This document shows positions 28,565 to 36,610 of a stretch of 44,233 nt of DNA, piece by piece. The DNA comes from Alphaproteobacteria bacterium (GTDB taxonomy: Bacteria > Pseudomonadota > Alphaproteobacteria > Micavibrionales > Micavibrionaceae), in contig JAJOJU010000049.1 of NCBI GenBank assembly GCA_021208265.1, positions 1 through 44,233 on the forward strand. Reading direction: 5' to 3'. Made by a program: the position numbers and the translations under genes. Under the pieces are notes generated by a model. It searched no databases and was not told the DNA's origin. It saw only the letters and a program-made list of their open reading frames with translations. Position 1 is the first letter of the stretch. Each line of letters starts with the position of its first letter.

Positions 28565-29215
28565 ATGGAGTGTGCCATACACCAAGGTAGTATTAAGGAG
28601 GGAGTTCCAGCAAGCGCGATGATGCGCCCCTTTCAGGAGCTCGAAAATATCGACCGAAGTAGGCCGCTGGACAGATGTCCGGCGCTTATCCTGAATGCGG
28701 ATTATAGACCTTTAAGTTATTTCCCTCTCTCAATATGGCCTTGGCAGGAAGCTGTGAAGGCCATTTTTCGTAAAAGTGTCACGGTGATCAGCGAATACGA
28801 CCGGGTGGTCAGATCGCCAGGGTGGGAGATGAGATTACCATCCGTTCTGGCCCTGAAGGAATATGTGCCGATGGCCCGTAAGCCTGCATTTACGCGGTTT
28901 AATGTGTTCCTGCGCGATCAATGGAACTGCCAGTATTGCGGTGACGGGTTCAAAACGCATGAACTGACATTTGACCATGTTATTCCCCGGTCACGTGGCG
29001 GGCGCACGACATGGGAAAATATTGTGACAGCCTGCCAGTGCTGCAATACACGCAAAGGCAGCCGTATGCCGCACGAGGTTGAGATGTATCCGCTCCGGGA
29101 ACCACGGGTTCCTTCGATACATATGTTGCAGGATCATGGCCGGAAATTTCCACCGAACTTCCTGCATGAAAGCTGGGGGGATTTCCTGTACTGGGATACG
29201 GAGCTGGAGGATTAA
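28565..29215 (+). CDS. HNH endonuclease-domain protein
   Basis: The product has 216 residues from the ATG at 28565 (GGAGG about 8 bases upstream). The HNH core is NCQYCGDGFKTHELTFDHVI, continuing PRSRGGRTTWENIVTACQCC with two CxxC pairs for zinc and the catalytic His in FDHV. The N-terminal part (PALILNADYRPLSYFPLSIW) is typical of the stand-alone proteobacterial HNH family with DYRPL. These are widespread chromosomal proteins, not restriction enzymes with a methylase partner, and none is adjacent. Cellular role unknown. Confidence 0.9.
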   Translation: MECAIHQGSIKEGVPASAMMRPFQELENIDRSRPLDRCPALILNADYRPLSYFPLSIWPWQEAVKAIFRKSVTVISEYDRVVRSPGWEMRLPSVLALKEYVPMARKPAFTRFNVFLRDQWNCQYCGDGFKTHELTFDHVIPRSRGGRTTWENIVTACQCCNTRKGSRMPHEVEMYPLREPRVPSIHMLQDHGRKFPPNFLHESWGDFLYWDTELED

Positions 29216-29284
29216 AAATTTATAAGGTTTAGGGTTTCGCCACTGAGAACGGTTTAGAAAATATCTCGCGTGGTTGGGTCCCTG

Positions 29285-29309
29285 AAAAAAGCGCCCTTAA
29301 AAAAGGCGC
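29285..29309 (-). terminator. minus-strand-oriented terminator-like hairpin
   Basis: GCGCCCTT (29291-29298) pairs with AAGGCGC (29303-29309) and is preceded on + by A6 (29285-29290), which is T6 after the stem on -. No minus-strand gene ends nearby. Confidence 0.4.
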
Positions 29310-29374
29310 GTGCAACGAAGAAACGGAAATACCGTTAAAAATAGCGGTATCCGGTGAAACAAGGGAGGTAAACT

Positions 29375-29725
29375 ATGTTTTCACATATTACAAACTTCGC
29401 ACACACACGGTCTATTACGGAGGCGTTTGGATTCTTCTTATTCTATACGATCCTTCTGGTAGGTCTGTCTACGTTCCTGGGTCATTACATGAGCACCTTT
29501 GGCTTGTGGGAAAGCACCGGCAGCTTCTTTGAAGGCAGTGCTACTCACACCATGATCGGTGCAGGCTGGGTCATGGTGATGTCTGCCATGATCCTGCAGT
29601 CACGTAAAATGACCAGTGACCTTATGTCCGTTCTGATTGCTGGTGTTGGTGTGTATCTGGCGTACAGCGTTGACGTACTGGCTGGTATGGTTGTGGTTTC
29701 ATACCTGACCACGGTTGGTAAATAA
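29375..29725 (+). CDS. small three-helix membrane protein, unknown
   Basis: The product has 116 residues with three hydrophobic segments (AFGFFLFYTILLVGLSTFLG, IGAGWVMVMSAMILQ, LMSVLIAGVGVYLAY). The N-terminus is MFSHITNFAHTRSITEAFGF. A strong AGGGAGG lies 8 bases before the ATG, and a clear terminator follows, so it is a single-gene unit that may be well expressed. Codon use is clean. An inverted repeat ATACCG...CGGTAT lies about 30 bases upstream. No family is recognised. Confidence 0.75.
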   Translation: MFSHITNFAHTRSITEAFGFFLFYTILLVGLSTFLGHYMSTFGLWESTGSFFEGSATHTMIGAGWVMVMSAMILQSRKMTSDLMSVLIAGVGVYLAYSVDVLAGMVVVSYLTTVGK

Positions 29726-29745
29726 TAACGTCTAACAAATGAAGG

Positions 29746-29775
29746 ACCGGGCTGTCATGGCCCGGTTTTTCTTTT
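29746..29775 (+). terminator. rho-independent terminator
   Basis: The stem ACCGGGC (29746-29752) / GCCCGGT (29760-29766) has a 7-base loop, then TTTTTCTTTT. It ends the small membrane-protein unit. Confidence 0.92.
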
Positions 29776-29897
29776 CGGGTTGTCTGCCCACGCAAAAAGG
29801 CCGTTTTCCCACGTTTTTATACGAAAAGCCTTGACTGAAGCGGGTTTTCTGTTTAACAGAAGATCTTAACATTTAAAGCCAAGGACTTTTCATTATC

Positions 29898-30014
29898 ATG
29901 TTTGACGATCTTTTCGATTTTTCCAAAAAGCGCACCCTGAAGCAATCCATCGGATTTTTCCTGTTCCACGGCGGTCTGGCCAGCTGTGTGATGGCGTTTA
30001 TTAAGTTGATCTAG
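29898..30014 (+). CDS. tiny 38-residue membrane peptide, candidate gene
   Basis: ATG at 29898, TAG at 30012-30014. The product starts MFDDLFDFSKKRTLKQSIGF, then FLFHGGLASCVMAFIKLI. The first half is charged and the second hydrophobic. Its N-terminus resembles the 116-residue protein upstream: both have a short acidic or aromatic start, a basic turn with T/R/K, then GFFLF. AAGGA lies about 12 bases upstream. It overlaps the convergent gene by 4 bases. It could be a truncated paralogue or a real small protein. Confidence 0.45.
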   Translation: MFDDLFDFSKKRTLKQSIGFFLFHGGLASCVMAFIKLI

Positions 30015-30568
30015 CTCATTAATCCCTGAGTGGTATAGCTTTTATCAGCCGGATCAAAGTTTGCGTCAAAGCACAAAGCCCATTCTTTAAGAGTTTCTGA
30101 TGCATTAACCCAGCGAATATCGTCTCTGTGCGTGATGACGATTGTGCCGATTTTAGGGCAGAAATAGCGGTAATAATCCTCTTTCATGCCTAGCAGCACG
30201 ACATAATGACCGCCTTTGCTAATTTGGTTGCGAATGTTGGCGATGGCTAATCCGCCGCTGTAAACCCCCATGCCGCAATTTTTGACGGGCAGGAATTGAG
30301 ATGCCATATCGTGGAGTATCTGGTTGCAGGTGCCGTTTCCCGGTTTTGTGCCGCATATCTCTGCGGCTTTTTCTTCCGTTAGGTGTATTCCGAGAATAGA
30401 GGCTACTGAACAAAGCGAAGCGGCACCGCACGAATATTTGGTTGTTTGTGAAAATAATCTAGCCAAGGGGCGCTGTTGTTGCCAGTTACCGGCGCGGCTT
30501 TCTTCTGTTTGCGTGTCCCATGTGTATAAATTACATCTGTCGAGATGCTTTACTGTTTTCATAATCAT
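30011..30568 (-). CDS. C39-like papain-fold cysteine protease or related protein
   Basis: The product has 185 residues. The segment TTKYSCGAASLCSVASILGI (Cys47) and the later KGGHYVVLLGMKEDYYRYFC resemble the Cys and His boxes of C39-type peptidases, which process bacteriocin leaders when fused to transporters. Here the domain stands alone, with no signal peptide, ABC module or leader-peptide gene nearby. Cysteine content is high (10 or so), which may matter next to dsbB. It ends overlapping the 38-residue ORF. The family is by motif only; a non-peptidase role is possible. Confidence 0.55.
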   Translation of the reverse strand: MIMKTVKHLDRCNLYTWDTQTEESRAGNWQQQRPLARLFSQTTKYSCGAASLCSVASILGIHLTEEKAAEICGTKPGNGTCNQILHDMASQFLPVKNCGMGVYSGGLAIANIRNQISKGGHYVVLLGMKEDYYRYFCPKIGTIVITHRDDIRWVNASETLKEWALCFDANFDPADKSYTTQGLMS

Positions 30569-30615
30569 AAAGACAGTCTATAAGGATATGTTTAACAAAA
30601 GATTATGGATATGAA

Positions 30616-31109
30616 TTATTTCCGGGTCGCTAGAAATATCAGGCACAAAAGCCCTAGCCCCGCGCACAGCACCACGTTGTAATTCGCCATGGACAGGCCC
30701 AGCAGCGGGTCAGCCCACGGAATTTCATCGCAGCGGGCGGTGGGGGCGCTCATAATCTGTTCTAAAAGCGTATCGGGGTTAGTGCCCAAATCAGGCACAG
30801 TGCAGCCTTCAAACATGGAAGGCCACCATTTGCGCTCCACACCGCTGTGATAAAAAGCAAGGGCGGCATTAGCAAAGAATGTCAGGCTTAGCAGCAGGGC
30901 CGTAACAACGGTGAAAACCGAATTATTGCGCCCACCGCGCCCCATCATGCCAAGGCAATCGCAATGGCGAAGGGCCAGCGCTGATATATACACAAAACAC
31001 ACGGCTCCAGCCCGAAAAGGTTTTCAGCGATAAATGCCGCGGCAAGAGATAGCGCCGAGATAATGACTATCAGGGAAAAGAATGGCTTGGGGTATGAGAA
31101 TATATACAT
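30616..31109 (-). CDS. dsbB: DsbB-family disulfide oxidoreductase, frameshifted
   Basis: About 164 residues after correction. It starts MYIFSYPKPFF (ATG at 31107-31109), then membrane helix 1, then the quinone-linked active site EPCVLCIYQRWPFA (Cys37/Cys40). After the break it has a membrane helix with ANAALAFYHSGVERKWWP, then the second Cys pair (GCTVPD and TARCDEIPW) and a final helix. DsbB re-oxidises DsbA and passes electrons to ubiquinone. One base is missing around 30941-30950, where an in-frame TGA follows IAIALA. The corrected length is a whole number of codons. No dsbA is in the window. Confidence 0.82.
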
Positions 31110-31153
31110 CGGTTTTTTTTGATTAATTCAGTGAGGTAAAAGAGCAAACGTTC

Positions 31154-31182
31154 TTGCAAAATGGTACACAAGGTCTTAGATA
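31154..31182 (+). promoter_or_regulatory. tRNA-Leu promoter
   Basis: TTGCAA (31154-31159), 17 bases, TAGATA (31177-31182), about 34 bases before the tRNA. Confidence 0.55.
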
Positions 31183-31215
31183 TGTTGCAACCTATAACTT
31201 CCCCTTTACCAATAT

Positions 31216-31300
31216 GCGGGTGTGGTGGAATTGGTAGACGCGCCGGATTCAAAATCCGGTTCCGAGAGGAGTGCGAGTTCGAGTCTCGCCACCCGCACCA
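31216..31300 (+). tRNA. tRNA-Leu (anticodon CAA)
   Basis: 85 bases including an encoded CCA. The acceptor stem GCGGGTG pairs with CACCCGC. The anticodon stem CCGGA/TCCGG encloses TTCAAAA, giving anticodon CAA. A long variable arm (class II) and GTTCGAGTC in the T arm are present. Confidence 0.97.
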
Positions 31301-31324
31301 AATAATTCTTAAAGATTAATACGT

Positions 31325-31621
31325 CTAGGCAGCTGTGGGAATCATTCCGGACAGTTCGCTAATGCCATGCGCTCCGGCAGATAACACATCCGGCACGCTT
31401 GTCACGACTGTGCTTGTCAGTTCCCAAGCGTTAGCCCATGCCGTTCCCAGAAAAGAACTTGTTGCCGTGCCGGAAGCCATTGTGGCAACAGCGGGCAGGA
31501 ATATATATCCCAAGGCAATAACACCGGCATTACGCACCCAGTTTTTGGGATGAAAAAGCTGTCCTGCAAGTTTGGTCAAAAATCCTGCTGCTTTTGCGAC
31601 TGGTGCTGGTGCATCTGCCAT
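31325..31621 (-). CDS. small hypothetical protein with one or two hydrophobic segments
   Basis: The product has 98 residues and starts MADAPAPVAKAAGFLTKLAG. A central hydrophobic stretch (NAGVIALGYIFLPAVATMAS) and an Ala/Ser/Thr-rich tail follow. There is no signal peptide, conserved Cys or recognised family. It lies between tRNA-Leu (convergent) and uvrA (same strand, 84 bases downstream of its stop on -). The frame is clean, so it is probably real, but only composition supports it. Confidence 0.55.
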   Translation of the reverse strand: MADAPAPVAKAAGFLTKLAGQLFHPKNWVRNAGVIALGYIFLPAVATMASGTATSSFLGTAWANAWELTSTVVTSVPDVLSAGAHGISELSGMIPTAA

Positions 31622-31705
31622 GTATAAACTCCATGCCTTCTGTTTTAATTATGGAATTTATGTTAACAAAAACTTAATTCTGATGCAAACTTTTCTTCTA
31701 CGTTG

Positions 31706-34564
31706 CTACGCAGCCTTGCCTTTCGGGGCGCGGTGTTTCTCTAAAATAGGCTTCAGAAAATGCCCGGTGTAAGAATCGCTTACCTTGCAGATATCTTCCG
31801 GGGTTCCTGTTGCAAGAATCCGCCCGCCCTTATGCCCGCCTTCGGGGCCGATATCGATCAGATAATCAGCGGTTTTTATAACATCCAGATTATGTTCGAT
31901 CACCACGACCGTATTGCCTTGATCGACCAGCTTGTGGAGAACCTCCAGAAGCTTCCGCACATCTTCAAAATGGAGACCCGTGGTGGGTTCATCCAATATA
32001 TAAAGCGTTTTGCCGGTAGAGCGTTTGGAAAGCTCTTTCGAGAGCTTCACGCGCTGCGCTTCCCCGCCGCTCAAAGTCGTGGCTTGCTGCCCCACCTTGA
32101 TATAGCCCAAACCCACATCGATCAGCGTTTCCATTTTGGTGCGGATGGAAGGCACGGCCTTGAACAGATCTCCCGCTTCCTCAACGCTCATATCCAACAC
32201 ATCGGCAATGGATTTATCCTTGTATTTGATCTCCAGCGTTTCGCGGTTATAGCGCTTGCCGTTGCAGGCCTCGCACGTCACGTAAACATCAGGCAGAAAG
32301 TGCATCTCAATCTTGATAACGCCATCGCCGGAACAGCTTTCGCAACGCCCGCCTTTTACGTTGAAGGAGAAGCGGCCGGGGCCGTAGCCGCGCGCCTTGG
32401 CTTCAGGGAGACCCGCGAACCAATCGCGGATCGGCCCGAACGCGCCTGTGTATGTGGCGGGGTTGGAACGCGGTGTGCGCCCGATGGGGGATTGATCGAT
32501 ATCGATCACTTTATCGATGAACTCCAGCCCCTTTAAATCCTTATAGGGCAGGGGAGCGGCTTTCGATTTCATCAGGATTTTGGAGACGGCGGCAAACAGC
32601 GTATCCAGCGTGAAGGTGGATTTGCCGGAGCCGGAAACGCCTGTGACGCAAGTGAAAGTACCAAGCGGGATTTTGGCGGAAACATTTTGCAGGTTGTTAC
32701 CGCTCGCGCCGATCAACTCCAGAAACTGCTTGGCTTTCCCTGCACGGCGTTTGGCGGGGACGGGGATTTCCTTCTTCCCGGTCATGTAAGCGGCGGTCAT
32801 GGAACGGGCGGATTTAAAGACTTCCTCCGGCGTGCCTTCCGCGACGATGCGCCCGCCGTGAACGCCCGCGCCGGGGCCCATGTCGATCAAATGATCGGCG
32901 GAGCGGATGGCGTCTTCATCATGCTCCACCACGATCACGGTATTGCCGAGATCACGCAGGCGCACGAGCGTTTCCAAAAGGCGGTTGTTATCGCGCTGGT
33001 GGAGGCCGATCGAGGGCTCATCCAGCACATATAAAACGCCTGTCAGGCCCGAACCGATCTGGCTGGCGAGGCGAATGCGTTGGCTTTCCCCGCCTGAAAG
33101 CGTGCCGGAATTGCGGGAGAGGTTGAGGTAATCCAGCCCGACATTCATCAGGAATTGCAGGCGTTCGTTAATCTCTTTCAGGATTTTTTCGGCGATCTGT
33201 TGCTGCTGGTCGGTGAGCGTATCATTCACGGAAGCAAACCAGTTCATCGCCTCTTCAATGCTGTATTGAGAGACTTCGGCAATATCGTTTTTCGCCACTT
33301 TCACGGCCAAAGCTTCGGGCTTTAAACGCTTGCCGTTACAGGCTTCGCACGGGCTGTAGGAGAGATATTCCTCTAGTTTTTCACGCTGGGAATTGCTGTC
33401 GGTTTCCAGCAGGCGGCGCTCCAGGTTAGGGATCACGCCCTCAAATGGCTTGTTGGATTTCCAGTTGCTGTCGCTTTTGGAGGTGTAAACGATTTTGATA
33501 ACGTCATTGCCCGAGCCATAGAGGATTTTATCCTGATCCGCCTTTTTCATTTTCTCCCACGGTCACGTTCGTTTTAAAGCCGTAATGGGCGGCCACGCCT
33601 TGCATGGCCTGCATGTAGAACGGGCGAAGCCACCGCTCCACGGGCGATCGCGCCCTGCATGATGCTTTTAGAGGGGTCGGGGACGATCAGGTCAGGGTCC
33701 GCATAGCGCTTGGCCCCCAACCCGTCGCAATTCGGGCAGGCCCCGTGCGGGGAATTGAAGGAGAACAGGCGCGGCTCGATTTCGGCAATCGTAAAGCCCG
33801 ATACAGGACAGGCGAATTTCTCGCTGAACAAGGTTTGTTCGCCGTTATCGGCATTTTCGGCAATTACAAGGCCATCCGCCAGCTTCAGGGCCGTTTCGAC
33901 GGAATCCGCCAGACGGTTACCGAGGTCGGAGCGGATGACAAGGCGATCCACTACCACTTCGATATCGTGTTTGATTTGCTTATCGAGTTCCGGCACGTCG
34001 GGGAGTTCGTAAAGAGTTCCGTCCACCTTCACGCGCTGAAAGCCTTTGGCTTGCAGCTCTTTAAATTCCTTGCGGTACTCGCCTTTGCGGCCCGCACGAT
34101 GGGGGCCAGCAGGTAAAGCTTCGTGCCTTCACCCATCGCCATGATGCGGTCAACGATCTGCGTGGCGCTTTGGGCTTCGATGGGCAGGCCTGTGGCGGGG
34201 GGAATAGGGGGATGCCGACCCGCGCCCAGAGCAGGCGCATATAATCATGAATTTCCGTGACCGTGCCCACGGTGGAGCGCGGATTGCGGGACGTGGTTTT
34301 TTGTTCGATGGAGATGGCTGGGGATAACCCTTCGATACTATCCACATCCGGTTTTTGCATCAATTCTAGGAACTGACGGGCATAGGCTGACAAGCTCTCA
34401 ACGTAACGGCGCTGCCCTTCTGCGTAGATCGTATCAAAGGCGAGGGATGACTTCCCCGAACCCGAAAGCCCTGTGATAACCACAAGCTTATCCCGAGGGA
34501 TATCCACATTCACATTCTTTAAGTTATGTTCTCGCGCCCCGCGAATGGAAATTTCAGTCAGCAT
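31706..34564 (-). CDS. uvrA: excinuclease ABC subunit A, frameshifted at several points
   Basis: UvrA is the damage-sensing ATPase of nucleotide excision repair. The whole span is 2859 bases, 953 codons, the normal size. The true start is the ATG at 34564 ([20 protein letters not shown]). Walker A is GLSGSGKSS, then [13 protein letters not shown], a zinc CPNCDGLG, a second zinc pair CEAC/CNGKR, signatures [12 protein letters not shown] and [11 protein letters not shown], and a second Walker [10 protein letters not shown]. Six one-base errors are inferred: runs at 34207-34211 and 34197-34202 (extra), 34091-34093, 33642-33644 and about 33619 (missing), 33550-33553 (extra). They cancel in frame. 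No SOS box is seen upstream. Confidence 0.92.
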
Positions 34565-34651
34565 GGGAAAATATATAGAAGCCCCCTTGCCAAAAGGAAA
34601 GCGGCGAATAGGTGATTTCATACCAAAAACCAACCTTGAGGGGAATTTTCC

Positions 34652-35283
34652 ATGACTTACGAACTTTACTGTCTGTCCGGCGCGTGTTGATGGCCGCCGC
34701 ATATCAGTCCTGAACGAGCTGGGGCAAGGATGTGAAACTGCATATGCTGAGCCGTGAAACGAACGAGATAAAATCGCCGGAATTCCTGAAGCTCAACCCG
34801 CGCGGGCAAATTCCGGTGTTGGTGGAAGATGGTAAGGTTCTGCGCGAAGGCGCGGCTCAGATGATTTATCTGTGCGACAAGCATAAATCCCCTCTGCTTC
34901 CCCAAAGCGGCTGGGAGCGAGCGCAAGCCCTGCAATGGCTGATGTTTGCCAATGCATCCCTGCATCCGGCCTACGCGCGGGCTACATTTGTTAACCGCAA
35001 CTTGCCTGATGGTGAGATCAAGGATAAAGCCCTGGCGGAAGCCCGCGCTGTGGCCCAAGGCATGTGGGATGAAGTGGAAGCGCATCTGGCGGCGGGCGGC
35101 CCTTATATGTGCGGGGATAGCGTAACGCTTGCGGATATCGTGCTGACGGTGATAGCCAACTGGAACACCACGAACTACACGTTCGGTCCGAAATGCAAGG
35201 CTTTGTTCAAGGCGGTTACGGCGCGCCCTGCCTATCAGAAGGCTTTGGCGGCGGAGCAAGTGGAATATAAGGCTGCTGCCTGA
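34652..35283 (+). CDS. glutathione S-transferase family protein, frameshifted
   Basis: About 209 residues after correction. ATG at 34652 after [20 protein letters not shown], then [12 protein letters not shown], then [20 protein letters not shown]. The thioredoxin-like N domain has [20 protein letters not shown], and the C-terminal helical domain has [18 protein letters not shown]. Two extra bases are inferred, in TT at 34687-34688 and GG at 34728-34729. Without them only a GTG at 34732 would start the gene, losing the first strand and helix. Substrate unknown; it is divergent from uvrA. Confidence 0.85.
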
Positions 35284-35529
35284 TTAGTTATCCAGCATGC
35301 CGCTGGCATTGAGCTGTTCCTGAAAATCACCAAGGTCGCCAGTAGCCATCATCTGATCAGCGGCGGCTTTGGCGTTGCCGTTTATATTGCCGCTGGCGGC
35401 TTGCTGCTGGATCATTTCCATCGTGACTTCCGGTTCGGCTTTAGATGGCGGGTTTACAATGTATTTGTATGCCAGCACACAGATAATGAGGCCGAGAACG
35501 ATTTGGAGTTTAACTTTTAGAATTTCCAT
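35284..35529 (-). CDS. small membrane-anchored protein, unknown
   Basis: The product has 81 residues. A basic N-terminus and one membrane helix (MEILKVKLQIVLGLIICVLA) are followed by a Pro/Ser linker and a Gln/Ala/Met-rich soluble tail (MEMIQQQAASGNINGNAK). The stop lies next to the convergent GST stop with no gap. No family is recognised. Probably inner-membrane with a periplasmic tail. Confidence 0.6.
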   Translation of the reverse strand: MEILKVKLQIVLGLIICVLAYKYIVNPPSKAEPEVTMEMIQQQAASGNINGNAKAAADQMMATGDLGDFQEQLNASGMLDN

Positions 35530-35635
35530 TTTGTCTGAATGCTCTTGTTATTTCTCGCTCACTAGCATCTCACAAGAAAGGTAAATGCGCTGTTAAAAAT
35601 TGCCCACAAGACCGCTTTTTTTGTGAAGAAAAGCC

Positions 35636-35664
35636 TTTAGGTTTGGATACGGGCTGTCTATAGT
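35636..35664 (+). promoter_or_regulatory. possible ssb promoter
   Basis: TATAGT (35659-35664) has a good -10 shape. The -35 at 17 bases is a weak TTTAGG (35636-35641). It lies about 40 bases before the ssb start. No SOS box is seen here. Confidence 0.35.
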
Positions 35665-35703
35665 GTGACTCTCATTTTCCAAGGGATAGAAGGAGTATTT
35701 ACT

Positions 35704-36177
35704 GTGGCTGGAAGCGTCAATAAAGTTATTTTGGTGGGTAATTTGGGGCAAGACCCCGAAATCCGTACATTTCAAAGCGGTGACCGCGTAGCGAATTTTT
35801 CGCTGGCGACGTCTGAAAGCTGGAAGGATAAAGCCACCGGCGAGAAGAAAGAAAAAACCGAATGGCACCGTGTGTCCGTGCTTAACCAGGGTTTGGTGAA
35901 AATTATCGAAAGCTACGTCAAAAAAGGCTCCAAGCTTTATATCGAGGGCCAGCTGGAAACTCGTAAATGGACGGATGCGTCCGGCGTTGAGAAATATACG
36001 ACCGAGGTGGTCTTGCGTCCTTATCGCGGTGAATTGACTCTGCTGGACGGTCGCAGCGGTTCCGGTGGTTATGCTGATTCTGCTCCTTCCAACGATTATG
36101 GCAGTGCGCCCATGGCAGCTTCCGGCGGCGGAGCTCCGGCATCCGTCGATATGATGGAAGACGAAATTCCGTTCTAA
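35704..36177 (+). CDS. ssb: single-stranded DNA-binding protein
   Basis: The product has 157 residues. A GTG start at 35704 follows AGAAGGAGT and gives [20 protein letters not shown], the standard SSB N-terminus. The OB fold contains [11 protein letters not shown] and TEWHRVSV. A Gly/Ser-rich linker leads to the conserved acidic tip MEDEIPF, which binds partner proteins in replication and repair. Starting earlier in the same frame would add an unlikely N-terminal extension. It is upstream of a DUF2059-like gene and gyrA. Confidence 0.96.
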   Translation: MAGSVNKVILVGNLGQDPEIRTFQSGDRVANFSLATSESWKDKATGEKKEKTEWHRVSVLNQGLVKIIESYVKKGSKLYIEGQLETRKWTDASGVEKYTTEVVLRPYRGELTLLDGRSGSGGYADSAPSNDYGSAPMAASGGGAPASVDMMEDEIPF

Positions 36178-36188
36178 AGGATAATTTG

Positions 36189-36608
36189 ATGGCTCTGCGT
36201 CTGTTTCTTACTGTCTTGTGTCTTACATTCTCTGCAGGCTTTGTGCTGGCAGATGAAGTGGAAGCGCACAAACAGGAACTGGCGCAGGAAATGCACAAGT
36301 TGCGTCCTACCAAGGCGCAGGTGCAGGCCGCTATTGCCGTGGTAGCGCAGCGCGTGCCGGAAGACAAGCGTATGGATTTTGAATCGGCTCTGAACAATGT
36401 TCTGGATCACCGGGCGATTGAGAAAATATCGATCGATGCCATGGTGGAAACGTTTACCGAAGAAGAGCTGGAAGCCATGGTGGAATATTATTCCAAGCCG
36501 GAGGCGCGCAGCGCGGCCGATAAATTGCCGGAATATCAAGGAAAAGTAGGGCCGGAGATCATTCACATGATCGATAAGGCTATGATGAAATTAAGGACGG
36601 GTGAATAA
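36189..36608 (+). CDS. DUF2059-like exported protein
   Basis: The product has 139 residues. A signal peptide ([20 protein letters not shown], cleaved after LA) precedes a helical domain: [19 protein letters not shown], then [20 protein letters not shown] with SKPEAR, typical of DUF2059. Function is unknown; it is probably periplasmic. It is 11 bases after ssb and 2 bases before gyrA, so the three may be cotranscribed. Confidence 0.75.
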   Translation: MALRLFLTVLCLTFSAGFVLADEVEAHKQELAQEMHKLRPTKAQVQAAIAVVAQRVPEDKRMDFESALNNVLDHRAIEKISIDAMVETFTEEELEAMVEYYSKPEARSAADKLPEYQGKVGPEIIHMIDKAMMKLRTGE

Positions 36609-36610
36609 AC

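Noticed and set aside
30938-30955. In-frame TGA in dsbB as stop-codon reassignment (Trp or Sec)
   Set aside because: Reading through meets another stop soon after, while a one-base shift restores DsbB. Other genes here use TGA as a normal stop.
31706-34564. uvrA as three separate genes or a fission event
   Set aside because: The pieces abut with family motifs continuing across each break, and the total length equals a normal uvrA.
35593-35868. Minus-strand ORF overlapping the ssb start
   Set aside because: It lies opposite a certain ssb gene and shows no family features.
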